A stretch of DNA of 64,000 nucleotides from Caulobacter sp. 17J80-11. Lineage in GTDB: Bacteria > Pseudomonadota > Alphaproteobacteria > Caulobacterales > Caulobacteraceae. Position numbers and translations under genes: made by a program. The notes beneath the pieces are model-generated. The model was not told the DNA's origin, did no database searches, and saw nothing but the letters and a program-made list of their open reading frames with translations. Position 1 is the stretch's first letter. Each line of letters begins with the position of its first letter. Where the stretch lies: contig NZ_JACSJI010000004.1 in assembly GCF_014349105.1 (NCBI RefSeq), positions 1 to 64,000 on the forward strand, read 5' to 3'. Shown here piece by piece: positions 9,856 through 19,149 of the stretch.

Positions 9856-10713
9856 ATGAAATCCGTCGTGCTCGCGGCCGTCGCCGCCCTGGCCGTCACG
9901 GGCGCCGTCCAGGCCGCGCCGAAGGGGCCGAAGAAGCCGCCGGCCGAAGTCGCGCCGAGCGCCGCCGACTGGCGGGCGCTGGATCCCGACAACACCCTGG
10001 TGATCGACACCACCAAGGGCCGCATCGTGGTCGAGCTTACGCCCGCCGCCGCGCCCCAGCACGTCGAGCGCATCAAGAAGCTGGCGCGCGAGGGCTTTTA
10101 TGACGGCCAGTCCTGGCACCGGGTGATCGACTACTTCATGGCCCAGACCGGCGACCCGCTGGGCACGGGCGAGGGCCAGTCGCCCTATCCGGACGTGCCG
10201 GCCGAGTTCACCTTCCGCCGCGGCCCCGAGCTGGCCATGACGCCGGTGGCCAGGCCGGCCGGCGCGGTGCTGGGCTTCGTCGGGACCCTGCCGATCGCCA
10301 CCCAGCCGGACGCGCTGATGGCCAGGACCGGCGACAAGAAGGTGCACGCCTGGGGGCTGTACTGCCCGGGCGTGGCCGGCATGGCCCGGGGCGACGAGCC
10401 CGACACCGCCAACAGCCAGTTCTTCATCATGCGCCAGCCCTATCCGGCGCTGGACAAGCGCTACACCATCTGGGGCCGGGCGGTGACCGGGCTGGACGTG
10501 GTGCGCGCGCTCAACGTCGGCGAGCCGCCGGAGAACCCGGACAAGATGGTCCGTGTGCGCATGATGGGCGACATGGCCGCCGCCGACGCGCCGAAGCTGA
10601 AGGTGATGGACACCAGCTCCAAGGCCTTCGCCGCCCTGGTCGACAAGGTGCGCAAGGAGAAGGGCGCGGACTTCTCGATCTGCGACATCGAGGTGCCGGT
10701 CCAAGGCGGTTGA
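9856..10713 (+). CDS. Cyclophilin-type peptidyl-prolyl isomerase, exported (copy 2)
   Basis: 285 residues. Signal peptide MKSVVLAAVAALAVTGAVQA followed by a Lys/Pro linker (APKGPKKPPAE), then the cyclophilin domain with VIDTTKGRIVVELTP, SWHRVIDYFMAQTGDP (catalytic Arg retained) and NSQFFIMRQ. It is about 60 percent alike to copies 1 and 3 by eye, including the shared C-terminal KGADFSICDIEVP. The ATG at 9856 has GGGGA five bases upstream. The four-gene run in one orientation suggests amplification by unequal recombination followed by divergence. Confidence 0.92.
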   Translation: MKSVVLAAVAALAVTGAVQAAPKGPKKPPAEVAPSAADWRALDPDNTLVIDTTKGRIVVELTPAAAPQHVERIKKLAREGFYDGQSWHRVIDYFMAQTGDPLGTGEGQSPYPDVPAEFTFRRGPELAMTPVARPAGAVLGFVGTLPIATQPDALMARTGDKKVHAWGLYCPGVAGMARGDEPDTANSQFFIMRQPYPALDKRYTIWGRAVTGLDVVRALNVGEPPENPDKMVRVRMMGDMAAADAPKLKVMDTSSKAFAALVDKVRKEKGADFSICDIEVPVQGG

Positions 10714-10844
10714 GCCGTGGCATATCCTTCGCCGGGCTCAGGACGGGGGCGGGCTGAAATCCCTCATTCTGAGCTTGCCGAAGATGGCGTGAAACCGCAC
10801 AGATCGACGGCTGCGCCTGTGAGGGGCCCGAGAGGGGAATGAGC

Positions 10845-11690
10845 ATGAAAGCTGTCGTGATCGCCGCCCTTGCGGCTCTGGCCGGGCCTGCCGCCGTTTC
10901 GGCCGCCACGCCCGTCGCGCCGACCGTGACCGCCCAGGCCGCCGACTGGCGCGCGCTCGATCCCGAGAACACCCTGGTGATCGACACCACCAAGGGCCGC
11001 ATCGTGCTGGAGCTGTCGCCCCAGGCCGCGCCGCGCCACGTGGAGCGCCTGAAGCAGCTGGCCCGCGAAGGTTTCTACGACGGCATCATCTGGCACCGGG
11101 TGATCAACGACTTCATGGCTCAGACCGGCGACCCGGAAGGCACCGGCCAGGGCGGTTCGAGCTATCCGGACCTGCAGGCCGAGTTCACCTTCCGCCGCGG
11201 CGCGGACGTGGCCTACGCCTCGATCGAGAGCGCCAAGGGCCAGTCGGTCGGCTTCGCCGGCCTGCTGCCGGTGCAGACCCAGGCCGACGACATGATGCTG
11301 TTCACCGCCGACCAGCGCGTGCCGGCCAACGGCCTGTTCTGCTCGGGCGTGGCCGGCATGGCCCGCACCGGCGACCCCAACACCGCCAACAGCCAGTTCT
11401 TCCTGATGCGCGGCGAGAACCACGTGCTGGACAAAAACTACACGGCCTTCGGCCGGGTGGCGTCGGGCCTGGACGTCGTGCGCAAGCTGGCGACCGGCGA
11501 GCCGCCGGCCAGCCCGGACAAGATGCTCAAGGTGCGCGTGATGGCCGACATGCCGGCCGCCGAACAGCCGAAGATCAAGGTGCTGGACGTCCGCTCCAAG
11601 GCCTTCACCGCCCTGGTCGACAAGGTCCGCAAGGAAAAGGGCGCCGCCTTCTCGGTTTGCGACGTCGACGTCCCGACCCAGGGCGCGTGA
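10845..11690 (+). CDS. Cyclophilin-type peptidyl-prolyl isomerase, exported (copy 3)
   Basis: 281 residues. Signal peptide MKAVVIAALAALAGPAAVSA, then VIDTTKGRIVLELSP, IWHRVINDFMAQTGDPEGTG and NSQFFLMRGE. The ATG at 10845 is preferred over one at 10839 because its spacing to GAGGGGA matches that of copy 2. The substrate-channel segment differs from copies 1 and 2 (VAYASIESAKGQSVGFAGLL, and an added NHVLDKNY), hinting at different clients. Copy 4 begins one base after this gene's TGA, so these two are certainly one transcript. The 130 bases before the gene hold a half copy of a CTCATTCTGAGCTTG-type repeat. Confidence 0.92.
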   Translation: MKAVVIAALAALAGPAAVSAATPVAPTVTAQAADWRALDPENTLVIDTTKGRIVLELSPQAAPRHVERLKQLAREGFYDGIIWHRVINDFMAQTGDPEGTGQGGSSYPDLQAEFTFRRGADVAYASIESAKGQSVGFAGLLPVQTQADDMMLFTADQRVPANGLFCSGVAGMARTGDPNTANSQFFLMRGENHVLDKNYTAFGRVASGLDVVRKLATGEPPASPDKMLKVRVMADMPAAEQPKIKVLDVRSKAFTALVDKVRKEKGAAFSVCDVDVPTQGA

Positions 11691-11691
11691 G

Positions 11692-12366
11692 GTGAGGGCG
11701 CTCGCCGCCGTCCTCGCCCTGCTGGCCGCTCCGGCCGCGGCGGCCGAGCGGACGGCGGTCGCGCCGGAAAACGTGCTGGTGATCGACACCGGCAAGGGCC
11801 GGGTGCTGGTCGAACTGGTCCCCGAAGCCGCGCCCGCCCACGTGGCGCGCGTGAAAGAACTTGCCCGCGAAGGCTATTACGACGGCGCGCGCTTCTACCG
11901 GGTGGTTCCCAACTACATCGCCCAGGGCGGCGAGAAGCGGACCGACGGCGTCTATCCCTCGGGCAAGGGCGCGCTGAAGGCCGAGTTCACCTTCAAGGCC
12001 GCCGGCGACGCGGTCGGGCCGCTGCCGCTGGCGAAGGGCGCCGACGGGACCGCCTGGGCGAAGTTCTGCCCCGGCGTGCTGGCCATGGCCCACTACGACG
12101 ACCCCGACAGCGGCGACAGCCAGTTCTTCATCGTCACCGGCTACGCACCGCTGGAGAAGCAGTTCACCGTCTTCGGCCGGGTGATCGCCGGCATGGACGC
12201 CGTGCGCGCGCTGGCCCCCGGCGAGCCGCCCGCTCAGCCTGACACGATGCAGAAGGTGCGGGTTCTGGCCGACGATCCGGCGTTCAAGGGCGCGACGGTC
12301 ACCCGCGACGTGCTGGCGCCGGGCGCCAGGTGCGAGCAGGCGCTGGAGGGCCGGGTCGACCAATAA
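11692..12366 (+). CDS. Cyclophilin-type peptidyl-prolyl isomerase, exported, short (copy 4)
   Basis: 224 residues, GTG start immediately after the stop of copy 3. A brief signal peptide (MRALAAVLALLAAPAAAAE) precedes VIDTGKGRVLVELVPEAAPA, FYRVVPNYIAQGGEKRTDG and DSQFFIVTG. It keeps the catalytic Arg but is the most divergent copy: the FHR His is Tyr, and the loop between the motifs is shorter, closer to classical PpiA. The C-terminal Cys seen in copies 1-3 as CD-x-x-VP is here in GARCEQALEGRVDQ. A long palindromic repeat follows at once. Confidence 0.9.
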   Translation: MRALAAVLALLAAPAAAAERTAVAPENVLVIDTGKGRVLVELVPEAAPAHVARVKELAREGYYDGARFYRVVPNYIAQGGEKRTDGVYPSGKGALKAEFTFKAAGDAVGPLPLAKGADGTAWAKFCPGVLAMAHYDDPDSGDSQFFIVTGYAPLEKQFTVFGRVIAGMDAVRALAPGEPPAQPDTMQKVRVLADDPAFKGATVTRDVLAPGARCEQALEGRVDQ

Positions 12367-12537
12367 CTCCCTTCTCCCCTTGTGGGAGAAGGTGGCCGGC
12401 GGAGCCGGCCGGATGAGGGGTGTCGGCGGTCGAGACCAGGATTGAGAGCGGGGGGCCAAACGCGGCCGGCGTCGCGCCCGCACCCCTCATCCGACGCGCT
12501 CCGCGCGCCACCTTCTCCCGCAAGGGGAGAAGGGGAG
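12367..12537. repeat. Dispersed palindromic repeat, family C copy 1
   Basis: An approximately 171-base imperfect palindrome filling the gap between the convergent cyclophilin copy 4 and ppx/gppA genes. Outer arms are CTCCCTTCTCCCCTTGTGGG and the matching CAAGGGGAGAAGGGGAG; inner arms contain GGATGAGGGGTG / CACCCCTCATCC. A related element lies at 49125-49280, with shorter hairpins of the same core at 42074-42097 and 63421-63446. It could act as a bidirectional terminator. Confidence 0.85.
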
Positions 12538-13611
12538 TCAGCTGACCTTCGCCGGCCCGCGCCGCCGTTTCCGCCGCCGCTTGCGGTTCCTGTCCTTCAT
12601 CAGCGACAGCAGCATGCCTTCGCGCAGGCCCCGGTCGGCGACGCGGACGCGCTGGCAGGGCCACAGTTCCTGCACGGCTTCCAGGATGGCCGCCCCGGCC
12701 AGCACCAGGTCGGCGCGGTCGGGGCCGATGCAGGGCTCGGCGGCGCGGCCCGTGCGGCCCATGTCCATCAGCTTGCCGGCCGCGGCCTGGCAGTCGGCGT
12801 GGGTCAGCCACAGGCCGTCGACGCGGTTCCTGTCATAGCGCTGCAGGCCCAGGTGCATGCCGGCCAGGCTGGTGATGGCGCCTGACGTGCCGACCAGGTG
12901 GGCGCGGCCGTCGGCGAACATCGAACGCACGGCCTCGGCGCCTTCGAAGGCCGAGATCTCGGCCTTCACCGAGTCGACCATGGCCCGCCACCAGAGGTCC
13001 TGGTCTTCGTCCGGCTCGGGGAAGCGCTCGGCCAGGCTCACCACGCCGACGGCGATCGACAGCCAGGCCTTGATGTCGGTGCGCGGGCGCCCGTCGCGGC
13101 CCGGCGTCAGGGCCACCCAGGACAGTTCCGTCGAGCCGCCGCCGACGTCGACCACCAGGGCGGCCTCGGCCTCGCGGTCCAGCAGGTTGCGGCAGCCGGC
13201 CACCGCCAGGCGGGCCTCCTCGTCGGGGCCGATGATGGTCAGCTTCAGCCCGGTCTCTTCCTCGACCCGGCGCACGAATTCGGGGCCGTTGACGGCCGAG
13301 CGGCAGGCGGCGGTGGCCACGGCCTTCAGTCGCGCCACGCGCCGGCGGCGAATCTTCTCGGCGCAGATGCGCAGGGCCGCGACGGCGCGGTCCATGGCCT
13401 CGGGCTGCAGCCGGCCGGTGTGGGTCAGGCCCTCGCCCAGCCGCACGATCCTGGAAAACGCCTCGACGACGCGGAAGCCGCCGTCCGCCGGGGTGGCGAT
13501 CAGCAGGCGGCAGTTGTTGGTCCCCAGATCCAAGGCGGCGAAATGCTCCGCCTCGGGCCTGGGGCTGCGACCGGCCTGGCCGCTGCGCGGCCTGGCGGGA
13601 GCCTCGGACAT
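12538..13611 (-). CDS. Ppx/GppA family phosphatase
   Basis: 357 residues. The ASKHA-fold phosphate motif ALDLGTNNCRLLIATP lies near residues 26-41 and the second nucleotide motif VVDVGGGSTELSW near 170; the central glutamate region is AACRSAVNGPEFVRRVEEET. The family hydrolyses polyphosphate or guanosine pentaphosphate (pppGpp). At this length it is the short form without the C-terminal HD domain found in E. coli Ppx, so exopolyphosphatase versus pppGpp hydrolase cannot be decided. The ATG at 13611 is favoured over an upstream in-frame GTG/ATG because the conserved region begins shortly after. The basic C-terminus (KDRNRKRRRKRRRG) may bind polyanions. Confidence 0.92.
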   Translation of the reverse strand: MSEAPARPRSGQAGRSPRPEAEHFAALDLGTNNCRLLIATPADGGFRVVEAFSRIVRLGEGLTHTGRLQPEAMDRAVAALRICAEKIRRRRVARLKAVATAACRSAVNGPEFVRRVEEETGLKLTIIGPDEEARLAVAGCRNLLDREAEAALVVDVGGGSTELSWVALTPGRDGRPRTDIKAWLSIAVGVVSLAERFPEPDEDQDLWWRAMVDSVKAEISAFEGAEAVRSMFADGRAHLVGTSGAITSLAGMHLGLQRYDRNRVDGLWLTHADCQAAAGKLMDMGRTGRAAEPCIGPDRADLVLAGAAILEAVQELWPCQRVRVADRGLREGMLLSLMKDRNRKRRRKRRRGPAKVS

Positions 13612-13859
13612 GGCTCGACCCCTAAGGTGAGGGCCGCCGTCGCGACCCACATGCGCCGCGCCGAAACAACCCGCTTCACGACCAAGGTAGCGAGCGCCGG
13701 GACGAGGGCAAGGTCAGCGGTGAGGGTTTGTCCGTCCACCTACGGGGAACCCTGACCGGGCAAGGGAGGAAAAGTTCGGTCCCCGCGGCCGTATCCTGAC
13801 GGAACACCCGTGTTCGCCGTTCATCATTCGGTCAGGCGTAGGGGAGCACCCTTACGGGC

Positions 13860-14189
13860 ATGAACACGCGCATCGCCAAGTATGGGATCGGCCAGGTCGT
13901 GCGCCACCGCTTGTTCCCCTTCCGGGGGGTGGTGTTCGACGTGGATCCCGAGTTCGCCAGCAACGAAGAGTGGTGGCGGGCCATCCCCGAGAACGTGCGG
14001 CCGTCCAAGGACCAGCCGTTCTATCACCTGATCGCCGACGGCGAGGACGGCGGCTACGTCGCCTACGTCTCGGAGCAGAACCTGGAGGCGGACGACACCG
14101 GCCAGCCGGTGAAGAACCCCCAGGCCGATCAGGTGTTCGTGGCCTTCGACCACGGGCGATATATGCCCAAGCCCAGGCAGCTGAACTGA
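13860..14189 (+). CDS. hspQ: Heat shock protein HspQ (YccV-like)
   Basis: 109 residues matching the HspQ/YccV hemimethylated-DNA-binding-domain family: KYGIGQVVRHRLFPFRGVVF at the start, the EEWW-IP and FYHLIAD region, YVAYVSEQNL and the C-terminal VFVAFDHGRY. In enterobacteria HspQ is a specificity-enhancing adaptor of Lon protease induced by heat; here this role is inferred by family. About 250 bases upstream separate it from the divergent ppx/gppA gene and must contain its promoter; no gene is visible there. Confidence 0.93.
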   Translation: MNTRIAKYGIGQVVRHRLFPFRGVVFDVDPEFASNEEWWRAIPENVRPSKDQPFYHLIADGEDGGYVAYVSEQNLEADDTGQPVKNPQADQVFVAFDHGRYMPKPRQLN

Positions 14190-14199
14190 GCAATCAATC

Positions 14200-14339
14200 C
14201 GTCACCCTCGGGCTTGTCCCGAGGGCCCAGGGTTCAGCCTCCACGAAAAGCGCCGAGTTCGCGCCGACATCGACGCGCGCGCGCGTCCAGCCGTTCTGCG
14301 ACGGACGACTGGGCCCTCGAGACAAGCCCGAGGGTGACG
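14200..14339. repeat. Dispersed palindromic repeat, family B copy 2
   Basis: 140 bases with inverted ends CGTCACCCTCGGGCTTGTCC and the complementary GACAAGCCCGAGGGTGACG, and inner GAGGGCCCAG / CTGGGCCCTC arms. It starts eleven bases after the hspQ stop. The same ends occur in the short palindrome at 9741 and in the element at 55563-55692. Confidence 0.88.
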
Positions 14340-14426
14340 ACGCTGGATGATCTGTCAGGCTTTGTGATCGCCCCGCCGCCGCGCTCGGGGCTATAGTGCC
14401 GCCGCTTTGAAGCGGAGCGGCGCGCG

Positions 14427-15146
14427 ATGGCCTGGTTGTTCGGCAAGGGGCGAAACGGCGGACGCGGCGGCAAGCCGCCCGAAGGTCCGCCGCCGCCGGA
14501 GCCGCCGTCCGGCGACGACCATCCCTTTTCCGGCGACGTGGACGTCGGCGCGCTCGGCCCCGAGGGGGCGCTCGAGCTGCTGAAGGCCGGCAACCGCGCC
14601 TTCCTGAGCGGGCAGGGCGTGATCAGCCACGTCACCGCCGCCGACCTGGCGGGCCTGCGCGAGGCCCAGCACCCGTTCGCCGCGGTGATCGCCTGCGCCG
14701 ACAGCCGCACGCCGCCGACCATCCTGTTCAACCAGGGCCTGGGGCGGCTGTTCATCGTCCGGGTGGCGGGCAACACCATCGACCGGCGCGGCCTGGCCTC
14801 GATCGTCTACGCGGTGAAGCACCTGAAGTGCCCGCTGGTCCTGGTGCTGGGCCATACCGGCTGCGGCGCGGTCGCCGCCGCCGAGGCGGTGGTCGACGGC
14901 AAGATGGAGCTGGATCCGTCGCTGGAGGAGATGGTCACCCCGATCATCCCGGCGGTCCTGCACGTGCGCGCCCGCGGCGGGCACGCCGACGCGGCGATCG
15001 CGGCGGTGGAGGAGAACGCCCGACGCGTGGCCGAGCGGCTGCGCACCGCCGAAACCGCGCTCGCCGAGGCGATGGCGGAAGGCCGGCTGAAGATCGTCGC
15101 CGCGGTTAAGCACATCGACACCGGCGAGGTGAAGTTCCTCGATTGA
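14427..15146 (+). CDS. Beta-class carbonic anhydrase
   Basis: 239 residues; interconverts CO2 and bicarbonate. Zinc ligands of the beta class are visible as C90-x-D92-x-R94 in VIACADSRTPP and H143-x-x-C146 in LGHTGCGAV, with the GNTIDRRGLASIVYAVKHL helix between them. The N-terminal 35 residues are a Gly/Pro-rich extension (GGRGGKPPEGPPPPEPPSGD) not part of the catalytic fold and without signal-peptide character. The true start could be further downstream, but no better ribosome-binding site is seen. Convergent with the histidine kinase gene, with a four-base gap. Confidence 0.94.
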   Translation: MAWLFGKGRNGGRGGKPPEGPPPPEPPSGDDHPFSGDVDVGALGPEGALELLKAGNRAFLSGQGVISHVTAADLAGLREAQHPFAAVIACADSRTPPTILFNQGLGRLFIVRVAGNTIDRRGLASIVYAVKHLKCPLVLVLGHTGCGAVAAAEAVVDGKMELDPSLEEMVTPIIPAVLHVRARGGHADAAIAAVEENARRVAERLRTAETALAEAMAEGRLKIVAAVKHIDTGEVKFLD

Positions 15147-15150
15147 GGGC

Positions 15151-17649
15151 TCAGGCCGCCGCGCTTTCCGCGTCATCGGCCGCCGGCGTCAGCGCCTCGT
15201 TCAGCGCGGTCAGCAGGGCCACGGCGGTGACCGGCTTGGCGACGTGGCCGTCTGCGCCGGCCTGTCCGGCCGCCTCGCGGTGCTCGGGCATGGCGTTGGC
15301 GGTCAGCATCAGGATCGGCGTGCGCGGCGCGCCGGAGGCCTGCTCCTGGGCGCGGATGCGGCGGGTGGCCTCCAGGCCGTCCATCACCGGCATCTGCATG
15401 TCCATCAGCACCACGTCGTAGCGGTCGCGCTGCAGGGCCTCGACCGCTTCGGCGCCGTTCTCGACGGTGGAGACCTCGACCCCGAAGTCGGCCAGCATGA
15501 CGCGCACCACCTGACGGTTGGTCGGGTGGTCGTCGGCCAGCAGCACGCGCACGGCGCGCTCGGCGACCGGTTCGGGTTGGGACGCGACGGCGTCGGGCTC
15601 GGAGTCGTGAGGAGCGGAGGGCAGGGGCAGTTCGGCCCAGAACACCGAGCCCAGGCCCGGTGTGGAATCGCAGTCCAGCGTTCCGCCCATCAGCTCGGCC
15701 AGCTGGCTCGAGATGGCCAGGCCCAGGCCGCTGCCGCCATAGCGGCGGGTGATCGAACCGTCGGCCTGTTCGAAGCGGCCGAACAGCCGGTGCTTCTGGG
15801 CCGCGTCGAAGCCCACGCCGGTGTCCAGCACCGCGAAGCGGGCGCGGCCTTCGCCGGCCGGCTGGACCGAGAGGGTCACGCGGCCGGTCTCGGTGAACTT
15901 CACCGCGTTGCTGACGAGGTTGACCAGCACCTGGCGCAGGCGCGCGGAGTCGCCGACGCAGACGGCCTCCATCTCCGGCGCGATCTCGACCTCCAGGGCC
16001 AGGCCCTTTTCGTCGGCGCGCAGGCGGCTCAACGCGGCCACGGCGCGGACCAGGTCGCCGACATGGAACGGGGCGTTCTCGACCGCCAGGCGGCCGGCCT
16101 CGACCCGGGCCAGGTCCAGCACGTCCGACAGCAGCCTCTCCAGGGCCTGGGCCGAGGAGTCGACGATCTGCGCCATCTCGTGCTCGCGCGGCGGCAGGTC
16201 GGCCTTGGCCAGCAGGCCGGCCAGACCCACCACGCCGTTCAGCGGCGTGCGGATCTCGTGGCTCATATTGGCCAGGAATTCGCTCTTGGCCCGGTTGGCG
16301 GCCTCGGCCTGCACCTGGGCGGCCTTCAGCCGGCGGGCGGCGCGGCGCTGCCAGACCAGGGTGGCGGCGGCCGACAGCACGAACACGCCGGCGATGGCGA
16401 ACATCCAGTGCTGGGCGGCGATGACGTCCTGCTGCAGGGCGGCGTTTCGCTTGGCGGTCTCCAGCTGCTCGCGGCGGCGCTGCAGCTGGCCCTGCATTTC
16501 CGAGGTGATCTGGTGCACGCCGGCGTTGAACTTCCGGGCCGAGCCTTCGGCGCGGTGCTGGTAGTAGGCGCGCTGTTTCTCGAAGGCCTGATCGTAGCGG
16601 CCTTGGGCGCGCAGCACCTCGGCCTCGACCTGCAGCAGGCGCGATCCGCCGCCGATCGCGCGCAGCCGCGCCAGGTCGTGGGCCGCGGCGGCCGTCTGGC
16701 CGGTCTGGGCGCGGGCGATGGCGCGCATGGGCAGCAGGGCGGGGGCCAGGAACTCCGCGCCCTTCAGCTCCTCGCCCATGCCGTCGAAGCAGGCCAGCAC
16801 GTCGCGGGGTGCGTCGCGGGCCTCGCTGACCATGCCGCACAGATAGCGGTCCCACTTCTTCAGGCTGGCCAGGTCCGACCGTGAGGCGAGCCGGTGGTGG
16901 GCTTCGTAGAGGTCGCTCGCCAGGTCCTTTTCGCCAAGCCGGACCGCCAGGCTGGCCAGGTTGTAGACGCTGTCGAAGTCGGGTCGGGGATAGCCGGTGG
17001 CGGCGGAATCGAACTCGAAGCGGCGGAAGGCGTCGGCCGCGCCCTGCAGGTCGCTGAGGTCCATCAGCACCAGGCCGGTGATCTCCCAGACGCCGGCGCG
17101 GGCGGTGGCGGCGTAACGGTCCTTGGCCGGGATCAGGGTGTCGGCGTAGGCCAAAAGCTTCAGGGCCGAGCCGACCTGGTCGGTGCGCAGGATGTAGGCG
17201 CGCATGCGAAGCGCGTGGACGCGGGCGTACCAGTCGGTTTCGGCGGCCGCGATGCGGGCGATCTCGGCCGACGCGCTCTCGTCGCCCTCGTCATAGCGGG
17301 CGCGGGCGGCGTTGGTGCGGGCGATCGACAGATAGCGCGCGTCGTTGTCGCGCTCGGCCTGGGCGCGCAGGCGCCCGTTCCACAGCTCGAACTGCTCGAA
17401 CTCGGACTGGTTGAGATAGACCCAGGCGACGTGCTGCAGGCGATCTAGGCGCTCGCGGCCTTCGAGCTCCATGGCCGCCTGGCCGAAGGCCGACAGCGCC
17501 TTGAAGCTGGTGTGGTCGGCGCGGTCCTCGACGGCGCGCGTCAGGGCGTGGAGCGCGTCGGTGCCCGTCGGCTGCGCGTGCACGCCGAGCGGCAGGGCGG
17601 ACGCCAACGAGGCCGCCAGAATCGGACCAAGAACTCTGACGCCGCGCAT
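15151..17649 (-). CDS. Hybrid sensor histidine kinase with helical-repeat periplasmic sensor
   Basis: 832 residues. A signal peptide ([25 protein letters not shown]) is followed by about 370 residues of alpha-helical, TPR-like sensor region predicted to be periplasmic, one membrane helix near 410-428 ([18 protein letters not shown]), a coiled coil, the HisKA domain with phospho-acceptor His464 in [12 protein letters not shown], a HATPase domain ([29 protein letters not shown]) and a C-terminal receiver with phospho-acceptor Asp750 ([13 protein letters not shown]). There is no Hpt domain, so a separate phosphotransfer protein is needed. No cognate regulator lies next to it. The signal is unknown. 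Confidence 0.95.
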   Translation of the reverse strand: MRGVRVLGPILAASLASALPLGVHAQPTGTDALHALTRAVEDRADHTSFKALSAFGQAAMELEGRERLDRLQHVAWVYLNQSEFEQFELWNGRLRAQAERDNDARYLSIARTNAARARYDEGDESASAEIARIAAAETDWYARVHALRMRAYILRTDQVGSALKLLAYADTLIPAKDRYAATARAGVWEITGLVLMDLSDLQGAADAFRRFEFDSAATGYPRPDFDSVYNLASLAVRLGEKDLASDLYEAHHRLASRSDLASLKKWDRYLCGMVSEARDAPRDVLACFDGMGEELKGAEFLAPALLPMRAIARAQTGQTAAAAHDLARLRAIGGGSRLLQVEAEVLRAQGRYDQAFEKQRAYYQHRAEGSARKFNAGVHQITSEMQGQLQRRREQLETAKRNAALQQDVIAAQHWMFAIAGVFVLSAAATLVWQRRAARRLKAAQVQAEAANRAKSEFLANMSHEIRTPLNGVVGLAGLLAKADLPPREHEMAQIVDSSAQALERLLSDVLDLARVEAGRLAVENAPFHVGDLVRAVAALSRLRADEKGLALEVEIAPEMEAVCVGDSARLRQVLVNLVSNAVKFTETGRVTLSVQPAGEGRARFAVLDTGVGFDAAQKHRLFGRFEQADGSITRRYGGSGLGLAISSQLAELMGGTLDCDSTPGLGSVFWAELPLPSAPHDSEPDAVASQPEPVAERAVRVLLADDHPTNRQVVRVMLADFGVEVSTVENGAEAVEALQRDRYDVVLMDMQMPVMDGLEATRRIRAQEQASGAPRTPILMLTANAMPEHREAAGQAGADGHVAKPVTAVALLTALNEALTPAADDAESAAA

Positions 17650-17808
17650 GGCTGCTCCCAGGACGGCGCACTGTCGAACGGCGGCCTTGAGAAAGCGTGA
17701 AGGCCCGCGCCCGCGTATGTCGAGGTCACGGGAGTTCGCGCCGCTTCGGTCGCCAAAATTGCGTTTGATTCAGCGTGTGGCGGTCGCTCGCCGCAGCTTG
17801 CCTAAGCT

Positions 17809-18498
17809 TCAGGCCGCGGGCGCGCGCAGGTCCTCCAGCCAGGTCCCGGCCTGCCGCGCCTCGTCCTCGTGGCCGGGCTCGCGCCAGGTCTCGGCCAGGG
17901 CGTCGGCGTACCAGGCCCGCATGGCCGGCAGGTCCAGCACGCGCCGCACATAGCCTGCCGCCGGCGCCGAAAGCTCCAGCCCGTAGGTCTGCGCGCGGAA
18001 GGCGACCGGGGCGAAGAAGGCGTCGACGGCGGTGAAGGCCGCGCCGGCGAGGTACGGCCCGCCGAACCGCTCCAGCCCCTCGCGCCACAGCTCGTCGATG
18101 CGGGCCACTTCGGTGTCCAGGGCGGGAGAGGTCGTGCTCAGCCGCACGCGCAGGCCGCAGTTCATAGTGCAGGTGTTGCGCAGCGCGCCGAAGCCCGAGT
18201 GCATCTCCGCCGCCGCCGAACGAGCCCAGGCGCGCGCCTCGCGCCCGGCCGGCCAGACGCCCGGGTGCGCCTCGGCCAGGTATTCGCAAATGGCCAGCGA
18301 GTCCCAGACCTGGGTCGCGCCGTCGATCAGGCACGGCACCTTGCCGGTGGGCGAGAAGTGGCGGAAGGCCGCCCAGCTCGAGCCGGTCTCGAACGGGACC
18401 AGCCGCTCCTCGAACGGGATGTCCAGGGCGCGCATCAGCACCCAGGGGCGCAGCGACCAGGACGAGTAGTTCTTGTTGCCGATGTAGAGGGCGTACAT
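17809..18498 (-). CDS. Glutathione S-transferase family protein
   Basis: 229 residues. The thioredoxin-like N-domain opens MYALYIGNKNYSSWSLRPWV, where the Ser of NYSSWS is the likely glutathione-activating residue. The Pro-containing loop GKVPCLIDG and the DSLAICEYLAE motif are typical, followed by the all-helical C-domain. The N-terminal signature resembles the bacterial YfcF/maleylacetoacetate-isomerase-like group, but substrate is unknown. The ATG at 18498 is chosen at the conserved MYALYIG start; the open frame upstream is non-coding. Divergent from the four-cysteine protein genes. Confidence 0.92.
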   Translation of the reverse strand: MYALYIGNKNYSSWSLRPWVLMRALDIPFEERLVPFETGSSWAAFRHFSPTGKVPCLIDGATQVWDSLAICEYLAEAHPGVWPAGREARAWARSAAAEMHSGFGALRNTCTMNCGLRVRLSTTSPALDTEVARIDELWREGLERFGGPYLAGAAFTAVDAFFAPVAFRAQTYGLELSAPAAGYVRRVLDLPAMRAWYADALAETWREPGHEDEARQAGTWLEDLRAPAA

Positions 18499-18606
18499 GC
18501 GCGCGGTCTCCGGACGGGAGGTCCGGCGTACGGCGATCCGCGTCGGGCGGCAATCCGCGCCGCCGTTAGGGTCCGGGCAAGGCCCGGCGCCCGATGATCC
18601 CGGCGA

Positions 18607-19149
18607 ATGCGGGAGCAGCCGGACGTGCGTGCGTATCCAGGGTTCGGCCGGCGCCGGCCGCCGGAAGACATCTCCAGCCGCCCTGCGTCGGCCGACTGGG
18701 CCGGACCCGCGCCCGCCGAGGCGCCGGCCGAGCCCACGCCGGGGGTGAACTGGGGCAGGCGGCTGAAACTGCTGGTCCTGAGCATCCCGATCGCCTTCGC
18801 CTGGCAAGAACTGGAACTGGCCAACGCCCGTCAGGCGGCCTCCGACGTGTCGCCAGGGCTCCGGATCGCGGCCGCGCGCTACCAGACGCCTAAGGGGTGT
18901 CCGGGGGCGGCCTGGGACGAGGGGCAGCGGATGCCCAGGGCCTGTCTGCGCGGGTACGGCATCTCCTCTGGGGAGACCTGGGCCTACGGCTTGACGCCTC
19001 CGCCGCCGAGCAGTTCGGGGCTGGCCCTCCAGGTCTGGTTCCGGGCCGGCGACGACGCGGTCCTGGCCCATTGCGGGCTGCTGGTCGGCTGCAAGGCCAC
19101 CCATATCGTGCGCGGCCGCTTCTACGACGCCTGGGAGCCGCGTGCATGA
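18607..19149 (+). CDS. Membrane-anchored four-cysteine protein, paralogue 1
   Basis: 180 residues of unknown function. A Pro/Arg-rich cytoplasmic N-terminus is followed by a hydrophobic segment (LKLLVLSIPIAFAWQEL, residues 53-69), then an extracytoplasmic domain with Cys98, Cys113, Cys156 and Cys162. The domain matches the two downstream genes: SPGL-I, Y-x-x-P-x-GC, the AC-L pair, W-x-YGL, VWFRAGDDAVL, and a final GC...V-RGRF. It is type II in topology, placing the cysteines in the oxidising periplasm. The ATG at 18607 follows only a weak ribosome-binding site; a GTG at 18745 is an alternative just ahead of the membrane segment. Its TGA overlaps the next start. Confidence 0.75.
   Translation: MREQPDVRAYPGFGRRRPPEDISSRPASADWAGPAPAEAPAEPTPGVNWGRRLKLLVLSIPIAFAWQELELANARQAASDVSPGLRIAAARYQTPKGCPGAAWDEGQRMPRACLRGYGISSGETWAYGLTPPPPSSSGLALQVWFRAGDDAVLAHCGLLVGCKATHIVRGRFYDAWEPRA

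Noticed and set aside
8824-10704. 626-codon open frame antisense to cyclophilin copies 1 and 2
   Set aside because: A shadow of the cyclophilin genes; its translation repeats the antisense of the paralogous motifs and has no ribosome-binding site.
12367-12537. CRISPR-like repeats
   Set aside because: The repeats are palindromic and dispersed, not regularly spaced direct repeats with unique spacers; no cas genes are present.
15244-16884. 546-codon frame antisense to the hybrid kinase at 15151-17649
   Set aside because: Gln/His/Gly-rich shadow without domains.
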